DNA from: Sutcliffiella horikoshii
GTDB taxonomy: Bacteria > Bacillota > Bacilli > Bacillales > Bacillaceae_I
DNA length: 64,000 nt
Direction: 5' to 3'
Assembly: GCF_021991925.1 (NCBI RefSeq)
Contig: NZ_RXZI01000003.1
Span: 124,001-188,000 of the forward strand
Below are positions 45,987 through 54,616 of this stretch, piece by piece. The position numbers and the translations under genes are program-made. Numbering within the stretch: the stretch's first letter is position 1; each line of letters starts with the position of its first letter. The notes under the pieces were generated by a model that saw only the letters and a program-made list of their open reading frames with translations, had not been told where the DNA came from and did not search any database.

Positions 45987-46571
45987 ATGATGAGAGAAGA
46001 GCAGTATAAAGAAAACGAGTACGAAAATATAGACCAGGAAGAGTCCCTTCTAGCCAAAGACGAATCTAGGGTAGCAGAAAGCAGAGAATCTTTGGTAACA
46101 GAAGGAGATCACATTCTTGCAGTTTCTGAAAAAGTTCCTGCCCCCACTTACCGCTATGCAGGATTTTGGATGAGGTTATGGGCATTCCTATTAGATTTAT
46201 TGATTGTATGGAGCATTGGTGCGATTGTGGTATTTCCGCTATTTAGGTTACTGGGCATTTCAGAGAGCAAGACTTTCCTATTTTCACCGGCATCAATCGC
46301 AACAGCTATCATTTTGTATGGATACTTCATTTTAATGACGAAGTATTTCAAACAAACACTGGGAAAGATGGTGTTTGGCTTAAAGGTAATAGACTTGAAG
46401 CATGACCATTTGTCATGGAAAAGTATTTTGTTCAGGGAAGGAGTAGGGCGTTACATTGCCTTGTTCTATTTCCCTTTAACGTATATCGTCTTTCTTGTTG
46501 CCGCTTTTACAAGCAAAAAGCAGGGAGTGCACGACTTTATCGCAGACACTACTGTCATACATGAAAATTAA
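45987..46571 (+). CDS. yteJ: RDD family membrane protein YteJ
   Basis: 194 residues. Acidic N-terminal ~50 residues, then an RDD domain: RYAGFWMRLWAFLLDLLIVW, with helices at ~72-95, ~108-128 and ~158-180. YteJ is an inhibitor of SppA in B. subtilis. Genes are adjacent (9-nt gap) and share a terminator. Two neighbouring ATGs (45987, 45990) are both possible starts. Confidence 0.93.
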   Translation: MMREEQYKENEYENIDQEESLLAKDESRVAESRESLVTEGDHILAVSEKVPAPTYRYAGFWMRLWAFLLDLLIVWSIGAIVVFPLFRLLGISESKTFLFSPASIATAIILYGYFILMTKYFKQTLGKMVFGLKVIDLKHDHLSWKSILFREGVGRYIALFYFPLTYIVFLVAAFTSKKQGVHDFIADTTVIHEN

Positions 46572-46572
46572 G

Positions 46573-46617
46573 GAATAAACCTGCTGGCCACAAATGGTTC
46601 GCAGGTTTATTTTTTTT
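46573..46617 (+). terminator. Terminator after sppA-yteJ
   Basis: AATAAACCTGC / GCAGGTTTATT stem and eight T. Confidence 0.85.
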
Positions 46618-46659
46618 ATCCTCGGAGATAATGGAAGAGGGTAGAAAGGTTGTGAAAAC

Positions 46660-47364
46660 GTGATTTGGACCAGTATTATCGTAGCCATCATACTTATTCT
46701 CTTGATTGTGGTTCTCGTCACAAGAATTACCATTCAATTTTATTTCCATCATCAGATAGACAATGATGATCAGATGACAGTGAAACTGAGTGCATGGTTT
46801 GGATTGTTGCGGTATACCATTGACGTACCACTGATCAGCGTGGACACGGATACGGCATCCATTCACGTCGAGGAAAAAACCAAGATGGGAGCAGGAGATC
46901 CGTCCCAGGGCAAGAAGAAGGAGAAGGACTTCTCACCTAAAGAGATTTGGCAGAGCTTTCAAGACACGTATGAACTTGTACGACATGTTGTGGGCATGCA
47001 TGAAATAGTTCGGAGAATGTTGGCAAGAATAGAAGTGAAGCAATTGGAATGGCATAGCAATATTGGATTGGGGGATGCGGCACACACTGGCATGATTGTG
47101 GGAGTAGGTTGGTCGATTAAAGGGGGAATGGTTGGTATATTAAGTGACTACACCGTCTTTAAGGCTCATCCGGTTCTTTCCATCACGCCATACTTCCAAC
47201 AAGCTGTATCCCAAACTCTAATAAAGTGTATGTTTCGATTTCGAATCGGGCATGCTATGTTGGCAGGAATAAGAATCGTTAAATATTGGAAGGGTGGCAG
47301 ACCAACATTCAAAACCCGTCCGCTATCCGTGTTGTCCAAGGAGGATAAGCACGAATCCATGTAA
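46660..47364 (+). CDS. ytfI: YtfI, DUF2953 membrane protein
   Basis: 234 residues from GTG 46660. N-terminal membrane helix (WTSIIVAIILILLIVVLVT) followed by the strand-rich DUF2953 region (FGLLRYTIDVPLIS, GDAAHTGMIVGVGWSIKG, FKAHPVLSITPYF). Unknown function; linked to sporulation and germination by its constant pairing with ytfJ, which begins 20 nt later. Confidence 0.92.
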   Translation: MIWTSIIVAIILILLIVVLVTRITIQFYFHHQIDNDDQMTVKLSAWFGLLRYTIDVPLISVDTDTASIHVEEKTKMGAGDPSQGKKKEKDFSPKEIWQSFQDTYELVRHVVGMHEIVRRMLARIEVKQLEWHSNIGLGDAAHTGMIVGVGWSIKGGMVGILSDYTVFKAHPVLSITPYFQQAVSQTLIKCMFRFRIGHAMLAGIRIVKYWKGGRPTFKTRPLSVLSKEDKHESM

Positions 47365-47384
47365 AAGAACAAAGGAGGATTAAT

Positions 47385-47867
47385 ATGTCTGAACATCCTA
47401 TTAAGAGTCTGATGACAACTGCAATGGAAAATTTAAAGGACATGATTGATGTAAATACAATCATCGGTGATCCGGTCGAAACCCCGGATGGAAGTGTCAT
47501 CCTTACCGTTTCCAAAGTAGGATTCGGATTTGCCGCAGGAGGAAGTGAGTTCCACGGCGGTGGGTCATCCGGTCCAGAGAAACATGATGGAGGTGGCGGC
47601 AACCAACAGAACCAAGGTCACAAGCTTCCGTTTGGCGGAGGTAGTGGGGGTGGGGTTTCCATCACACCAATTGCTTTCTTGATTGTAAATTCCCATGGGG
47701 TGAAGATGTTACACCTCGATGAAAGCACAAGTATCTATGAAAGACTGTTGGATCTTGCCCCGCAGGCAGTTGAAAAGGTCCAACATATGTTGAATAACAA
47801 TAAACAGAACAAAGGAAGCCAATCAAGTCAATCTTATAATGACCATAAGCAGGACTTGGACTTCTAA
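47385..47867 (+). CDS. ytfJ: GerW family sporulation protein YtfJ
   Basis: 160 residues. Begins with the family block HPIKSLMTTAMENLKDMIDV and NTIIGDPVETPDGS, has a Gly/His/Asn-rich linker (GGSEFHGGGSSGPEKHDGGG, ~56-90) and the conserved ITPIAFLIVNSHGVKML. In B. subtilis YtfJ is needed for full lysozyme resistance and germination of spores. Ends an operon with ytfI. Confidence 0.94.
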   Translation: MSEHPIKSLMTTAMENLKDMIDVNTIIGDPVETPDGSVILTVSKVGFGFAAGGSEFHGGGSSGPEKHDGGGGNQQNQGHKLPFGGGSGGGVSITPIAFLIVNSHGVKMLHLDESTSIYERLLDLAPQAVEKVQHMLNNNKQNKGSQSSQSYNDHKQDLDF

Positions 47868-47871
47868 ACTT

Positions 47872-47898
47872 GCCGGCTGCGTAGCAGTTGGCTTTTTT
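47872..47898 (+). terminator. Terminator after ytfIJ
   Basis: GCCGGCTGC-GTA-GCAGTTGGC hairpin followed by TTTTTTG. Confidence 0.8.
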
Positions 47899-47939
47899 GT
47901 TTGGTTGGAGTGGTTTAGGGTGAAGAACAATTGAGGGGA

Positions 47940-48175
47940 TACTATGAAGTTTTGGGTTATATTATGAAATCTTGGGGGATATCATGAAATTTTGGGATAT
48001 ATCATGAAAAATAGGTGGATATCATGAAGTTTGGAGATATATCATGAAAAATAGGTGGATATCATGAAGTTTGGAGATATATCATGAAATTTTGAGATTT
48101 ATCATTAAAACTAGAGATATATCATGAAATTTTGGGATATATCATTAAGTCTAGGATATCATGAAATTTTATGAT
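47940..48175. repeat. 20-bp-period array, core ATATCATGAA (about 11 units)
   Basis: Units step by exactly 20 bp from 47940 to about 48140, with core ATATCATGAA (variants CTATGAA, TTATGAA, TCATTAA). The segments 48001-48040 and 48041-48080 are identical 40-mers, so the array has also grown by unit duplication. Lies between the ytfJ terminator and the tpx promoter. Confidence 0.92.
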
Positions 48176-48262
48176 ATTCCAAGGATTCCACACACTTCGA
48201 CAAACAACTCAAATCCACGAAAACTTCACCGATTGCCCTCCGCACCAATAATGTTTGATTAA

Positions 48263-48291
48263 TTGCAAAACTTCCGAAATATAGCTATTAT
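48263..48291 (+). promoter_or_regulatory. Sigma-A promoter of tpx
   Basis: TTGCAA (48263-48268), 17-bp spacer, TATTAT (48286-48291). Confidence 0.65.
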
Positions 48292-48328
48292 TACAAGTGT
48301 ACATACATTAATGAGGAGGGAAATTATC

Positions 48329-48829
48329 ATGGCAAACGTAACATTCAAAGGGAACCAAATGACATTAGTCGGAAGCGAAGTGAAAGTGGGCGACCAGGCT
48401 CCAAACTTCTCCGTTCTTGCAAATGATTTATCAGCAGTAACATTGGAAAACTACAAAGGGTTCAAGAAATTGATCAGTGTAGTACCTTCCATCGATACAG
48501 GAGTATGCGATCAACAAACTCGCAAGTTCAATGAAGAGGCAGCTAAGCTTGATAACGTAAAAGTTATTACAGTCAGCATGGACTTGCCTTTCGCGCAAAA
48601 ACGTTGGTGTGCAGCTAGCGGACTTGACAATGTCGAGGTAGTATCTGACCACCGTGATGCTTCTTTCGGTGAAGCATATGGCGTATTGATGCAAGAGCTA
48701 CGTCTACTTGCCCGCTCCACGTTTGTTGTGGACTCCAATGACAAAGTGACTTATGTAGAATACGTAGGGGAAGGTACGGACCACCCTAACTATGAAGCGG
48801 CAATTGAAGCAGTAAAAACTGCAGAATAA
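48329..48829 (+). CDS. tpx: Thiol peroxidase
   Basis: 166 residues from ATG 48329 (GAGGAGGG ahead); the longer frame to 48263 is not translated from any visible site. Atypical 2-Cys peroxiredoxin: peroxidatic Cys in [15 protein letters not shown] near residue 60 and resolving Cys in KRWCAASGL near 94. Reduces hydroperoxides with thioredoxin. Stands alone between the tandem array and ytxK. Confidence 0.96.
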   Translation: MANVTFKGNQMTLVGSEVKVGDQAPNFSVLANDLSAVTLENYKGFKKLISVVPSIDTGVCDQQTRKFNEEAAKLDNVKVITVSMDLPFAQKRWCAASGLDNVEVVSDHRDASFGEAYGVLMQELRLLARSTFVVDSNDKVTYVEYVGEGTDHPNYEAAIEAVKTAE

Positions 48830-48858
48830 TACCCATTTTTAACCCATCGCACCAAGAC

Positions 48859-48894
48859 GAGCAGACTGTCATAATAGCAGTCTGCTTTATTTTT
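48859..48894 (+). terminator. Terminator after tpx
   Basis: GCAGACTG / CAGTCTGC stem with ATTTTT following. Confidence 0.8.
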
Positions 48895-48946
48895 GCGCCA
48901 TCTCCATGTAAAATAGGAATACTGAAATTTGGTGGGAGTAGTCCCC

Positions 48947-49041
48947 CCTGTTGATTGGATTGTAGAGACTCCCGGAGTAAAGTAAAGAGGCTCAAGCACC
49001 CCAAAAAGGATAAGCGAACACCTGCAAGGCAAATCAACAGG
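48947..49041 (+). repeat. Fold-back repeat copy 7 (short form)
   Basis: Outer arms CCTGTTGATT (48947-48956) / AATCAACAGG (49032-49041) intact; internal part shortened to 95 bp total, missing much of the conserved GC-rich core. Ends 36 nt before the ytxK start. Confidence 0.75.
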
Positions 49042-49077
49042 AGTAAACTCAAGTTACCAATGAAAAGGAGTGGCATA

Positions 49078-50073
49078 ATGTCCATTACGAAATTAGAAAA
49101 TACATTTACTTTATTTGATACAACAGCACAAATCCTACAAGAAGAACTGGATTGTACATACCTAGAGGCACTTGCAGAAACCGCAGAAAATCTCTTCCAT
49201 GGAGCAGTGATCCAAGAAGAAGTATCGGAGGTAACCAAACGAAGACTGGAAAAAGAGTATAGCAAACAAACCATCTCTGCACTTCAAAAGGAAGAAATCA
49301 GAAAAGGATTTCAGCTTGCTATACTAAAAGGTATGAAGGATGCTGTTCAAGCTAACCATCAAATGACACCTGATGCGATCGCCATGTTTATGGGGTACCT
49401 CGTTGGAAAATACACCTCACATTTGCAACAGCTTACTATGTTGGACCCTGCCATCGGTACTGGAAACCTTCTTACAGCCGTCCTTAACCACCAGCCCAAC
49501 AAAAAGTTAGAGGCGTATGGTGTGGATGTGGACGACCTTTTAGTGAAACTTGCCTATAATAATGCCAACCTCCAAGAGCAGGCAATCAGTCTATTCAACC
49601 AAGATGGCCTAAGCAACCTATTTGTAGAACCAGTCGATGTGGTAGTGAGTGACCTACCAGTAGGCTATTATCCTGACGATAACAATGCAGTTAACTTCAA
49701 GTTAAGAGCAGAAGAAGGACATTCCTATGCACATTATCTGTTCATAGAACAAGGATTGCGTTACACAAAACCAGGCGGCCACCTTTTATTTTTAGTGCCA
49801 AACTCGATGTTTGAGGAAGAGGAGTCAAAAAGGGTGAATACGCTTATAAAAGAGGAAGCGTATATACAAGGGATGTTACAGCTTCCGGAAACGATGTTCC
49901 AAAACAAGAACCATGCAAAAAGCATCCTTGTCCTTCAAAAGAAAGGTATTGGGATCGAGCCTCCGAAAGAAGCTTTGCTTGTAAATCTTCCAAGCTTCTC
50001 CAACATGCAGGCAATGGAAAAAATCATGGGGCAAATCAACCATTGGTTTTCTGAGCAAAAGAACAATAAATAA
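49078..50073 (+). CDS. ytxK: YtxK, class I SAM-dependent methyltransferase
   Basis: 331 residues from ATG 49078 (AAAAGGAG ahead). Resembles the N6-adenine methylase (HsdM-like) fold: SAM motif I TMLDPAIGTGNLL near residue 120 and the catalytic-loop equivalent VSDLPVGYYPDD near 195, with DLPVGYY in place of the usual NPPF/NPPY. Not known to methylate DNA; the family is linked to ackA in Bacillus. ackA follows after a ~200-nt gap holding its own promoter and cre. Confidence 0.88.
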   Translation: MSITKLENTFTLFDTTAQILQEELDCTYLEALAETAENLFHGAVIQEEVSEVTKRRLEKEYSKQTISALQKEEIRKGFQLAILKGMKDAVQANHQMTPDAIAMFMGYLVGKYTSHLQQLTMLDPAIGTGNLLTAVLNHQPNKKLEAYGVDVDDLLVKLAYNNANLQEQAISLFNQDGLSNLFVEPVDVVVSDLPVGYYPDDNNAVNFKLRAEEGHSYAHYLFIEQGLRYTKPGGHLLFLVPNSMFEEEESKRVNTLIKEEAYIQGMLQLPETMFQNKNHAKSILVLQKKGIGIEPPKEALLVNLPSFSNMQAMEKIMGQINHWFSEQKNNK

Positions 50074-50107
50074 CTATGTCATTCTTCAGAAAATAACGAA
50101 TATATAA

Positions 50108-50121
50108 GGTAAGCGTTACCA
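50108..50121. promoter_or_regulatory. cre-like site activating ackA
   Basis: GGTAAGCGTTACCA matches 12 of 14 cre positions. Its centre (50114.5) is about 57 bp before the predicted ackA start point, the spacing expected for CcpA activation of ackA in B. subtilis. Confidence 0.6.
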
Positions 50122-50135
50122 TCAAGGGAAGCCTC

Positions 50136-50164
50136 TTGCAAATGCAGTATGACGGTGTTTAAAT
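50136..50164 (+). promoter_or_regulatory. Promoter of ackA
   Basis: TTGCAA (50136-50141), 17-bp spacer, extended -10 TGTTTAAAT (50156-50164). Confidence 0.5.
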
Positions 50165-50270
50165 GAAAAAGGTATATATATTAACGGAACTTTGCACAAG
50201 ATAGGTAGAGTGTAAAATCATTTAATCATCCATCCAAGTGTGACCATATAAAAGGAGTGTACGTATCGTC

Positions 50271-51458
50271 ATGTCAAAAGTTATTGCAATTAATGCAGGG
50301 AGTTCTTCTCTTAAATTCCAATTGTTCGAAATGCCTAGTGAAAATGTCATTACAAAGGGATTAGTGGAACGTATCGGATTAAACGATGCTGTTTTCACTA
50401 TCTCTGTGAACGGCGAAAAAGTAACAGAAATCACAGACATTCCTGAGCACGGAGTAGCTGTAAAAATCTTATTGAAAAAACTAATCGATCTTAACATAAT
50501 CCAAAGCTTCGATGAAATCACTGGAATTGGCCACCGTGTCGTACATGGAGGGGAAAAATTCAATGATTCCGTTCTAATTACGGATGAAGTATTAAGTCAA
50601 TTAGAAGAACTTTCAGAGCTTGCACCACTTCATAACCCAGCAAACATCGTTGGGATTAAGGCATTCAAGGAAATTCTTCCAAGTGTACCGGCAGTCGCTG
50701 TTTTTGATACGGCATTCCACCAATCCATGCCGGAAAAATCCTTCCTTTACAGCTTGCCTTACGAGTACTATGAAGACTACGGCATCCGAAAATACGGTTT
50801 CCATGGTACGTCCCATAAGTACGTTTCCGAGCGCGCTGCAGAATTGTTAGGCAGACCGGTTGAGCAACTTCGCCTAATTTCTTGTCATTTAGGTAACGGT
50901 GCAAGTATTGCGGCAATCGAAGGCGGAAAATCCATTGATACTTCAATGGGCTTCACACCTCTTGCAGGTGTGGCAATGGGAACTCGCTCAGGTAATATTG
51001 ATCCTGCTTTGATTCCATTCATCATGGAGAAAACAGGCAAGACAGCTGACGAAGTATTAGAAGTCTTGAACAAGCGCAGTGGTATCCTTGGGGTATCTGG
51101 TTTCTCCAGTGACCTTCGTGATATTGAATCTGCTGCGAAAGAAGGAAACGAGCGTGCAGAACTGGCATTAGAAGTATTCGCTAGCCGTATCCATAAATAT
51201 ATCGGTTCTTATGCTGCGAGAATGTTTGGAGTAGATGCGATCATCTTTACTGCAGGTATCGGTGAGAACAGTGATGTTATCCGTGCAAGAGTTCTTCAAG
51301 GACTTGAATTCATGGGCGTATACTGGGACCCTGCATTGAACAAGGTTCGTGGAAAAGAAGCGTTCATAAACTATCCACACTCCCCAGTCAAAGTCATCAT
51401 CATCCCTACTAATGAAGAAGTGATGATTGCAAGAGACGTAATGAAAATAGCTTTATAA
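50271..51458 (+). CDS. ackA: Acetate kinase
   Basis: 395 residues. Both acetokinase signatures are present: [16 protein letters not shown] at the start and [15 protein letters not shown] near 178; also [20 protein letters not shown] near 205, the catalytic [11 protein letters not shown] near 240 and TAGIGENS near 325. Converts acetyl phosphate to acetate with ATP formation in overflow metabolism; the counterpart of acsA at 17 kb. Its upstream cre fits activation by CcpA. Confidence 0.98.
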   Translation: MSKVIAINAGSSSLKFQLFEMPSENVITKGLVERIGLNDAVFTISVNGEKVTEITDIPEHGVAVKILLKKLIDLNIIQSFDEITGIGHRVVHGGEKFNDSVLITDEVLSQLEELSELAPLHNPANIVGIKAFKEILPSVPAVAVFDTAFHQSMPEKSFLYSLPYEYYEDYGIRKYGFHGTSHKYVSERAAELLGRPVEQLRLISCHLGNGASIAAIEGGKSIDTSMGFTPLAGVAMGTRSGNIDPALIPFIMEKTGKTADEVLEVLNKRSGILGVSGFSSDLRDIESAAKEGNERAELALEVFASRIHKYIGSYAARMFGVDAIIFTAGIGENSDVIRARVLQGLEFMGVYWDPALNKVRGKEAFINYPHSPVKVIIIPTNEEVMIARDVMKIAL

Positions 51459-51463
51459 TTGAT

Positions 51464-51508
51464 AGTCCCCGATCTGTTTTATATGAACAGGTCGGGGATT
51501 ATTTTTTT
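51464..51508 (+). terminator. Terminator after ackA
   Basis: AGTCCCCGATCTGTT / AACAGGTCGGGGATT stem followed by TTTTTTT. Confidence 0.85.
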
Positions 51509-51569
51509 GAGTGGAATGGCTATGGTATAATAGTGAAAACTAGCAGTTGGAAAAGTGAGGGGAAGAACT

Positions 51570-52430
51570 GTGTCTAATAGGAACCAGGCAGAACAATGGA
51601 AAAATAAACTTTCACAGTGGGAAGAAAAGCTATATACATACGAACCATCCCAGTTTTCTGATACATTAGATCTTTGGGTGGACAAGGCGTTCGACTTATT
51701 GCCAAACGAAACGAAGGAATTGTTTTTCGCGCAAATTGACACATGGCTGTTCCATTTACATGGCCTCATTCAGCAGTCCTCCTTCCAGCAGCAAGCAGAA
51801 GAACGGATTGTCAAAATGGCCCAAAGCTATAACGAAAACATAGAAAAGATAGAAGACATAAGGGAATTGCCCTTATCACAAAAAGCGTTCATCGCAGAGC
51901 AACAAATTGCCAAGCAGAAGCTTTATGCCGTGATACAAGGGGGGATGACGGGTACAGCGAAGCTTTCGACCCTTGCCATAGATATTCCAGCTTTCGCCGC
52001 TCTGAATATCCGTACAACCCAGCTCGTTGCAATGTCGTACGGCTATAGGGCAAGTACACCGGTAGAAATGGTGAAATCCTTGCAGTTGTTTTATGGTGCG
52101 ACAATCCCAAAGAAGTATCAGCATGAGCGTTGGGAAGCTTTAAAAAGTGAACTCGGCAAGGATACCGATCACTATTTTGATGTCTTGACAGATAAAGACC
52201 ACCCAACAGTATGGCTACAGCAGCCACTGATGCATCTGGTCAAACTCTTGTTTGTTGCGGTCATTGGGCGCAAAAAAGTGAACAATATCCCATTACTCGG
52301 GATGGTGACTGCTGCTGGGACAAACTATTATTGGACCAAAGAGGTCTCGGAGTTCTCCCATTACTATTACATGATGAGGCATATGGTTGAAAATGGCGAA
52401 CTGGACGATTCAGAATGTGAATTGTTTTAA
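51570..52430 (+). CDS. EcsC family protein
   Basis: 286 residues from GTG 51570 (GAGGGG 7 nt ahead); an in-frame GTG at 51555 is the other candidate. Mid-protein helices (GGMTGTAKLSTLAIDIPAF, LRIGRKKVNNIPLLGMVTAAG-like) and the C-terminal GTNYYWTKEVSEFSHYYY are EcsC-family hallmarks. B. subtilis EcsC lies with an ABC transporter, but this copy stands alone behind ackA. Function unknown; probably membrane-associated. Confidence 0.82.
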   Translation: MSNRNQAEQWKNKLSQWEEKLYTYEPSQFSDTLDLWVDKAFDLLPNETKELFFAQIDTWLFHLHGLIQQSSFQQQAEERIVKMAQSYNENIEKIEDIRELPLSQKAFIAEQQIAKQKLYAVIQGGMTGTAKLSTLAIDIPAFAALNIRTTQLVAMSYGYRASTPVEMVKSLQLFYGATIPKKYQHERWEALKSELGKDTDHYFDVLTDKDHPTVWLQQPLMHLVKLLFVAVIGRKKVNNIPLLGMVTAAGTNYYWTKEVSEFSHYYYMMRHMVENGELDDSECELF

Positions 52431-52438
52431 AATATAGG

Positions 52439-52470
52439 AAAAGCGGGGCTCCCCAAGAGCTCCGCTTTTC
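52439..52470. terminator. Bidirectional terminator
   Basis: AAAAGCGGGGCT / AGCTCCGCTTTT stem shared by the EcsC-type gene and the opposing small gene. Confidence 0.85.
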
Positions 52471-52472
52471 GA

Positions 52473-52787
52473 TTATGAATGTATTTTGGAAGAAGATATA
52501 TGTTGGTTCATTCTATACCACAGCCATAAATCATTAATGGTGCTTGCATATTCGGCGATCTCTGAGTTTAATTGGCAGGATCGTTCAAAATTGGCTTCAT
52601 CATTCAGTTGTGCCTGCTTCGTATTGATCTGCTCTTCTAGTTCTTTGATGCGATCAGGTATTTTTCCTCGTATCTTTTCCCATTCCAATAGAATATCCTG
52701 CTGCGTTTCTTTACTATATTCTTTCCATTCTAGGTCAAGTCTTGGCAAGGGGATCCCTAGCCTGTGATCCATTTCAAAAGAAAACAT
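52473..52787 (-). CDS. Hypothetical cytoplasmic helical protein
   Basis: 104 residues from ATG 52787, chosen because AAGGAAGG lies 8 nt ahead; a longer version starting at 52823 lacks a site. Starts MFSFEMDHRLGIPLPRLDLE, then an all-helical, coiled-coil-like region (KIPDRIKELEEQINTKQAQL) and ends NDLWLWYRMNQHISSSKIHS. No membrane segment, no cysteine pair apart from a single Cys. I recognise no named family. Single gene facing the EcsC-type gene. Confidence 0.65.
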   Translation of the reverse strand: MFSFEMDHRLGIPLPRLDLEWKEYSKETQQDILLEWEKIRGKIPDRIKELEEQINTKQAQLNDEANFERSCQLNSEIAEYASTINDLWLWYRMNQHISSSKIHS

Positions 52788-52955
52788 AGCGACTTCCTTC
52801 CTTTTTCTCCCCGTTTTCACCATTGTATAATAACTCCAGCGAACATTCTATGAATACCTAAGTTAAATGCAAGGAAAGGAATTTTTTCCACCATTAAATC
52901 TTTGCTATTAGAAGCAAACTAGGATGGATACTTAACCAGAAAGGTGGAAAAATTG

Positions 52956-53123
52956 ATGAAGAAGAAGGATCCTAAAGAAATTTTCTCTTATGATGATAAT
53001 GCCGTCAACGAAGTGCATAACCAAATCACCGATGCTTATTCAAGCGGAGTGGTAGGCGAGCAATACAGCGCAAATGCTTACCAGCCTGTAGAAGAGGAAA
53101 GCCAACATACTCCTAACGAGTAA
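52956..53123 (+). CDS. Small acidic protein, possible YozQ/DUF4025 family
   Basis: 55 residues from ATG 52956, with GAAAGGTGG 9 nt ahead. Sequence begins MKKKDPKEIFSYDDNAVNEV and includes HNQITDAYSSGVVGEQYS. The ITDAYSSG motif and overall size suggest the small YozQ-type proteins (DUF4025), but this is from memory. Hydrophilic, no membrane helix. Followed by a perfect hairpin at 53154. Confidence 0.6.
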   Translation: MKKKDPKEIFSYDDNAVNEVHNQITDAYSSGVVGEQYSANAYQPVEEESQHTPNE

Positions 53124-53153
53124 TACTGCGGTCAACCTGGTCTTTGCATATCC

Positions 53154-53181
53154 AATAGGTGCCGCTCCACGGGCACCTATT
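53154..53181. terminator. Perfect hairpin, terminator for convergent genes
   Basis: AATAGGTGCC-GCTCCACG-GGCACCTATT: 10-bp perfect stem. It overlaps the last codon of the permease gene. The T-run is weak on both sides. Confidence 0.55.
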
Positions 53182-54484
53182 TATGATTAGTTTTACATAC
53201 CAATATATAGATACTTCCGGTAAGGATAAAAGCCAAGAATCCTGGGGACATGTATTCCGGTAAGGAAAGATAAACCAGGATTCCAATCCCGATGCAGATG
53301 AAAGCCAGTTTGTTATAGGATGGTAGTCCTTCACTAGGCTCAATCTGCTTTTTTTTGATGAAGAGGAAATCTGTGATGATCACGGCAGATAAAGGGATGA
53401 CGAATGCTCCAATCAATGAGATGTATTGTTTAGCTTCCTCTACCAAGGCAGGTGAGAGGGACAAGAGAATTCCTGCAATACCAAAAAGGATAGAACTTTT
53501 CACCCTTCCAAGTACCGGAACAGAATTCAATAGACTGAATCCCCCTGTATAGGCATTGCTTAAGTTGATGGAAATCATCGATAAAATAGCCGCTCCAAGA
53601 ATGATGAAAGTAAATACACCTGAGTTTGTCATGTCGCTTGTTGCGATAAACGGATTTAAGTTTCCGGTCAGGGTGGCTGTGTAGGCACCAAAAAATGCGG
53701 TTAGTATGAAACCGAAGACATTACCTGTAAACAAGCCCCAGAACCCCTGTCTGGTAGTAATCGCATACCTCGTAACGTCAGCGGAAGAGGAAACGCCAGA
53801 AACGTACTGGACAAATGCAAGGCTAGCGAAAAATCCCATCATCGGCAGGTTCCAGTTTCCCCCACTATTTCCGAATACTCCTCCATCAACCATTCCTTGA
53901 TTCAATAAAAGGTAAAGCATGAGAAGCTGGCCAAGGATTAACAGTGGCAAAAAATATTTGGTTGCTTTCTTTACTGCATCAAACCCCACCAGTGCAAGGC
54001 CGCTCATGATAAGTGCCAAGAGCATGGCAATCATGTAAAAAGGGACATTGAGTTGAAAGGTCCTCTCCAAAATGAACTGAACCACCAATGTTCCACCTAT
54101 CGTCTGGACGGAAAACCAGTATAGCGATGTGATGGTACGAATGGGAGAAGAAATGAACCTGGAACCTTTGATTCCAATGATGGACCTGATGGCATATTGC
54201 GAAGGGATTCCGCGCTCTGCACCAGGCAATGATAAATAAGAAACAAAAATAAATGCGAGGGTTGCACCTATCACAGTGGAAAGGAATGCTGCGAAAAAGC
54301 TAAGCCCCCCTTGTATCACCGCAAGAGCCGGGACAAGGAAGTTTCCCGCATTCACGGAAAATGCCATCTGGATAATCGTATATTCATACCATTTTGTTTT
54401 TCTTAATTCTAGTGGTACTGCTTCTAAACCGAATCGTTCAATCCGGCCTTGAGGGGGCATTGCCACGGGTTGAGCTTTTGCCAT
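53177..54484 (-). CDS. NCS1-type cytosine/purine permease
   Basis: 435 residues, about twelve membrane helices. Begins with the family block IERFGLEAVPLELRKTKWYE, then QMAFSVNAGNFLVPALAV (helix 1) and the substrate segment VSGVSSSADVTRYAI near residue 230. Resembles CodB-type cytosine permeases; could also carry allantoin, uracil or another nucleobase. AAAGGAG lies ~12 nt before ATG, rather distant. No nucleobase-metabolism gene is adjacent, so the substrate stays open. Confidence 0.85.
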   Translation of the reverse strand: MAKAQPVAMPPQGRIERFGLEAVPLELRKTKWYEYTIIQMAFSVNAGNFLVPALAVIQGGLSFFAAFLSTVIGATLAFIFVSYLSLPGAERGIPSQYAIRSIIGIKGSRFISSPIRTITSLYWFSVQTIGGTLVVQFILERTFQLNVPFYMIAMLLALIMSGLALVGFDAVKKATKYFLPLLILGQLLMLYLLLNQGMVDGGVFGNSGGNWNLPMMGFFASLAFVQYVSGVSSSADVTRYAITTRQGFWGLFTGNVFGFILTAFFGAYTATLTGNLNPFIATSDMTNSGVFTFIILGAAILSMISINLSNAYTGGFSLLNSVPVLGRVKSSILFGIAGILLSLSPALVEEAKQYISLIGAFVIPLSAVIITDFLFIKKKQIEPSEGLPSYNKLAFICIGIGILVYLSLPEYMSPGFLAFILTGSIYILVCKTNHK

Positions 54485-54616
54485 GGGATGTGTCGGCTCC
54501 TTTCTTTCGTGTACCTAACAATCATTTTATCGCATCTTAACGGCTTATATGTTGTAAATTTAGTGGAATTACAAGAAAATAGAGAAGTAAGTAATTTTAT
54601 TAAGGGGGAATCCAGT

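Noticed and set aside
47940-48175. CRISPR array
   Set aside because: The total unit is 20 bp with a ~10-bp core; real CRISPR repeats are 23-50 bp with spacers of similar size, and no cas genes are near.
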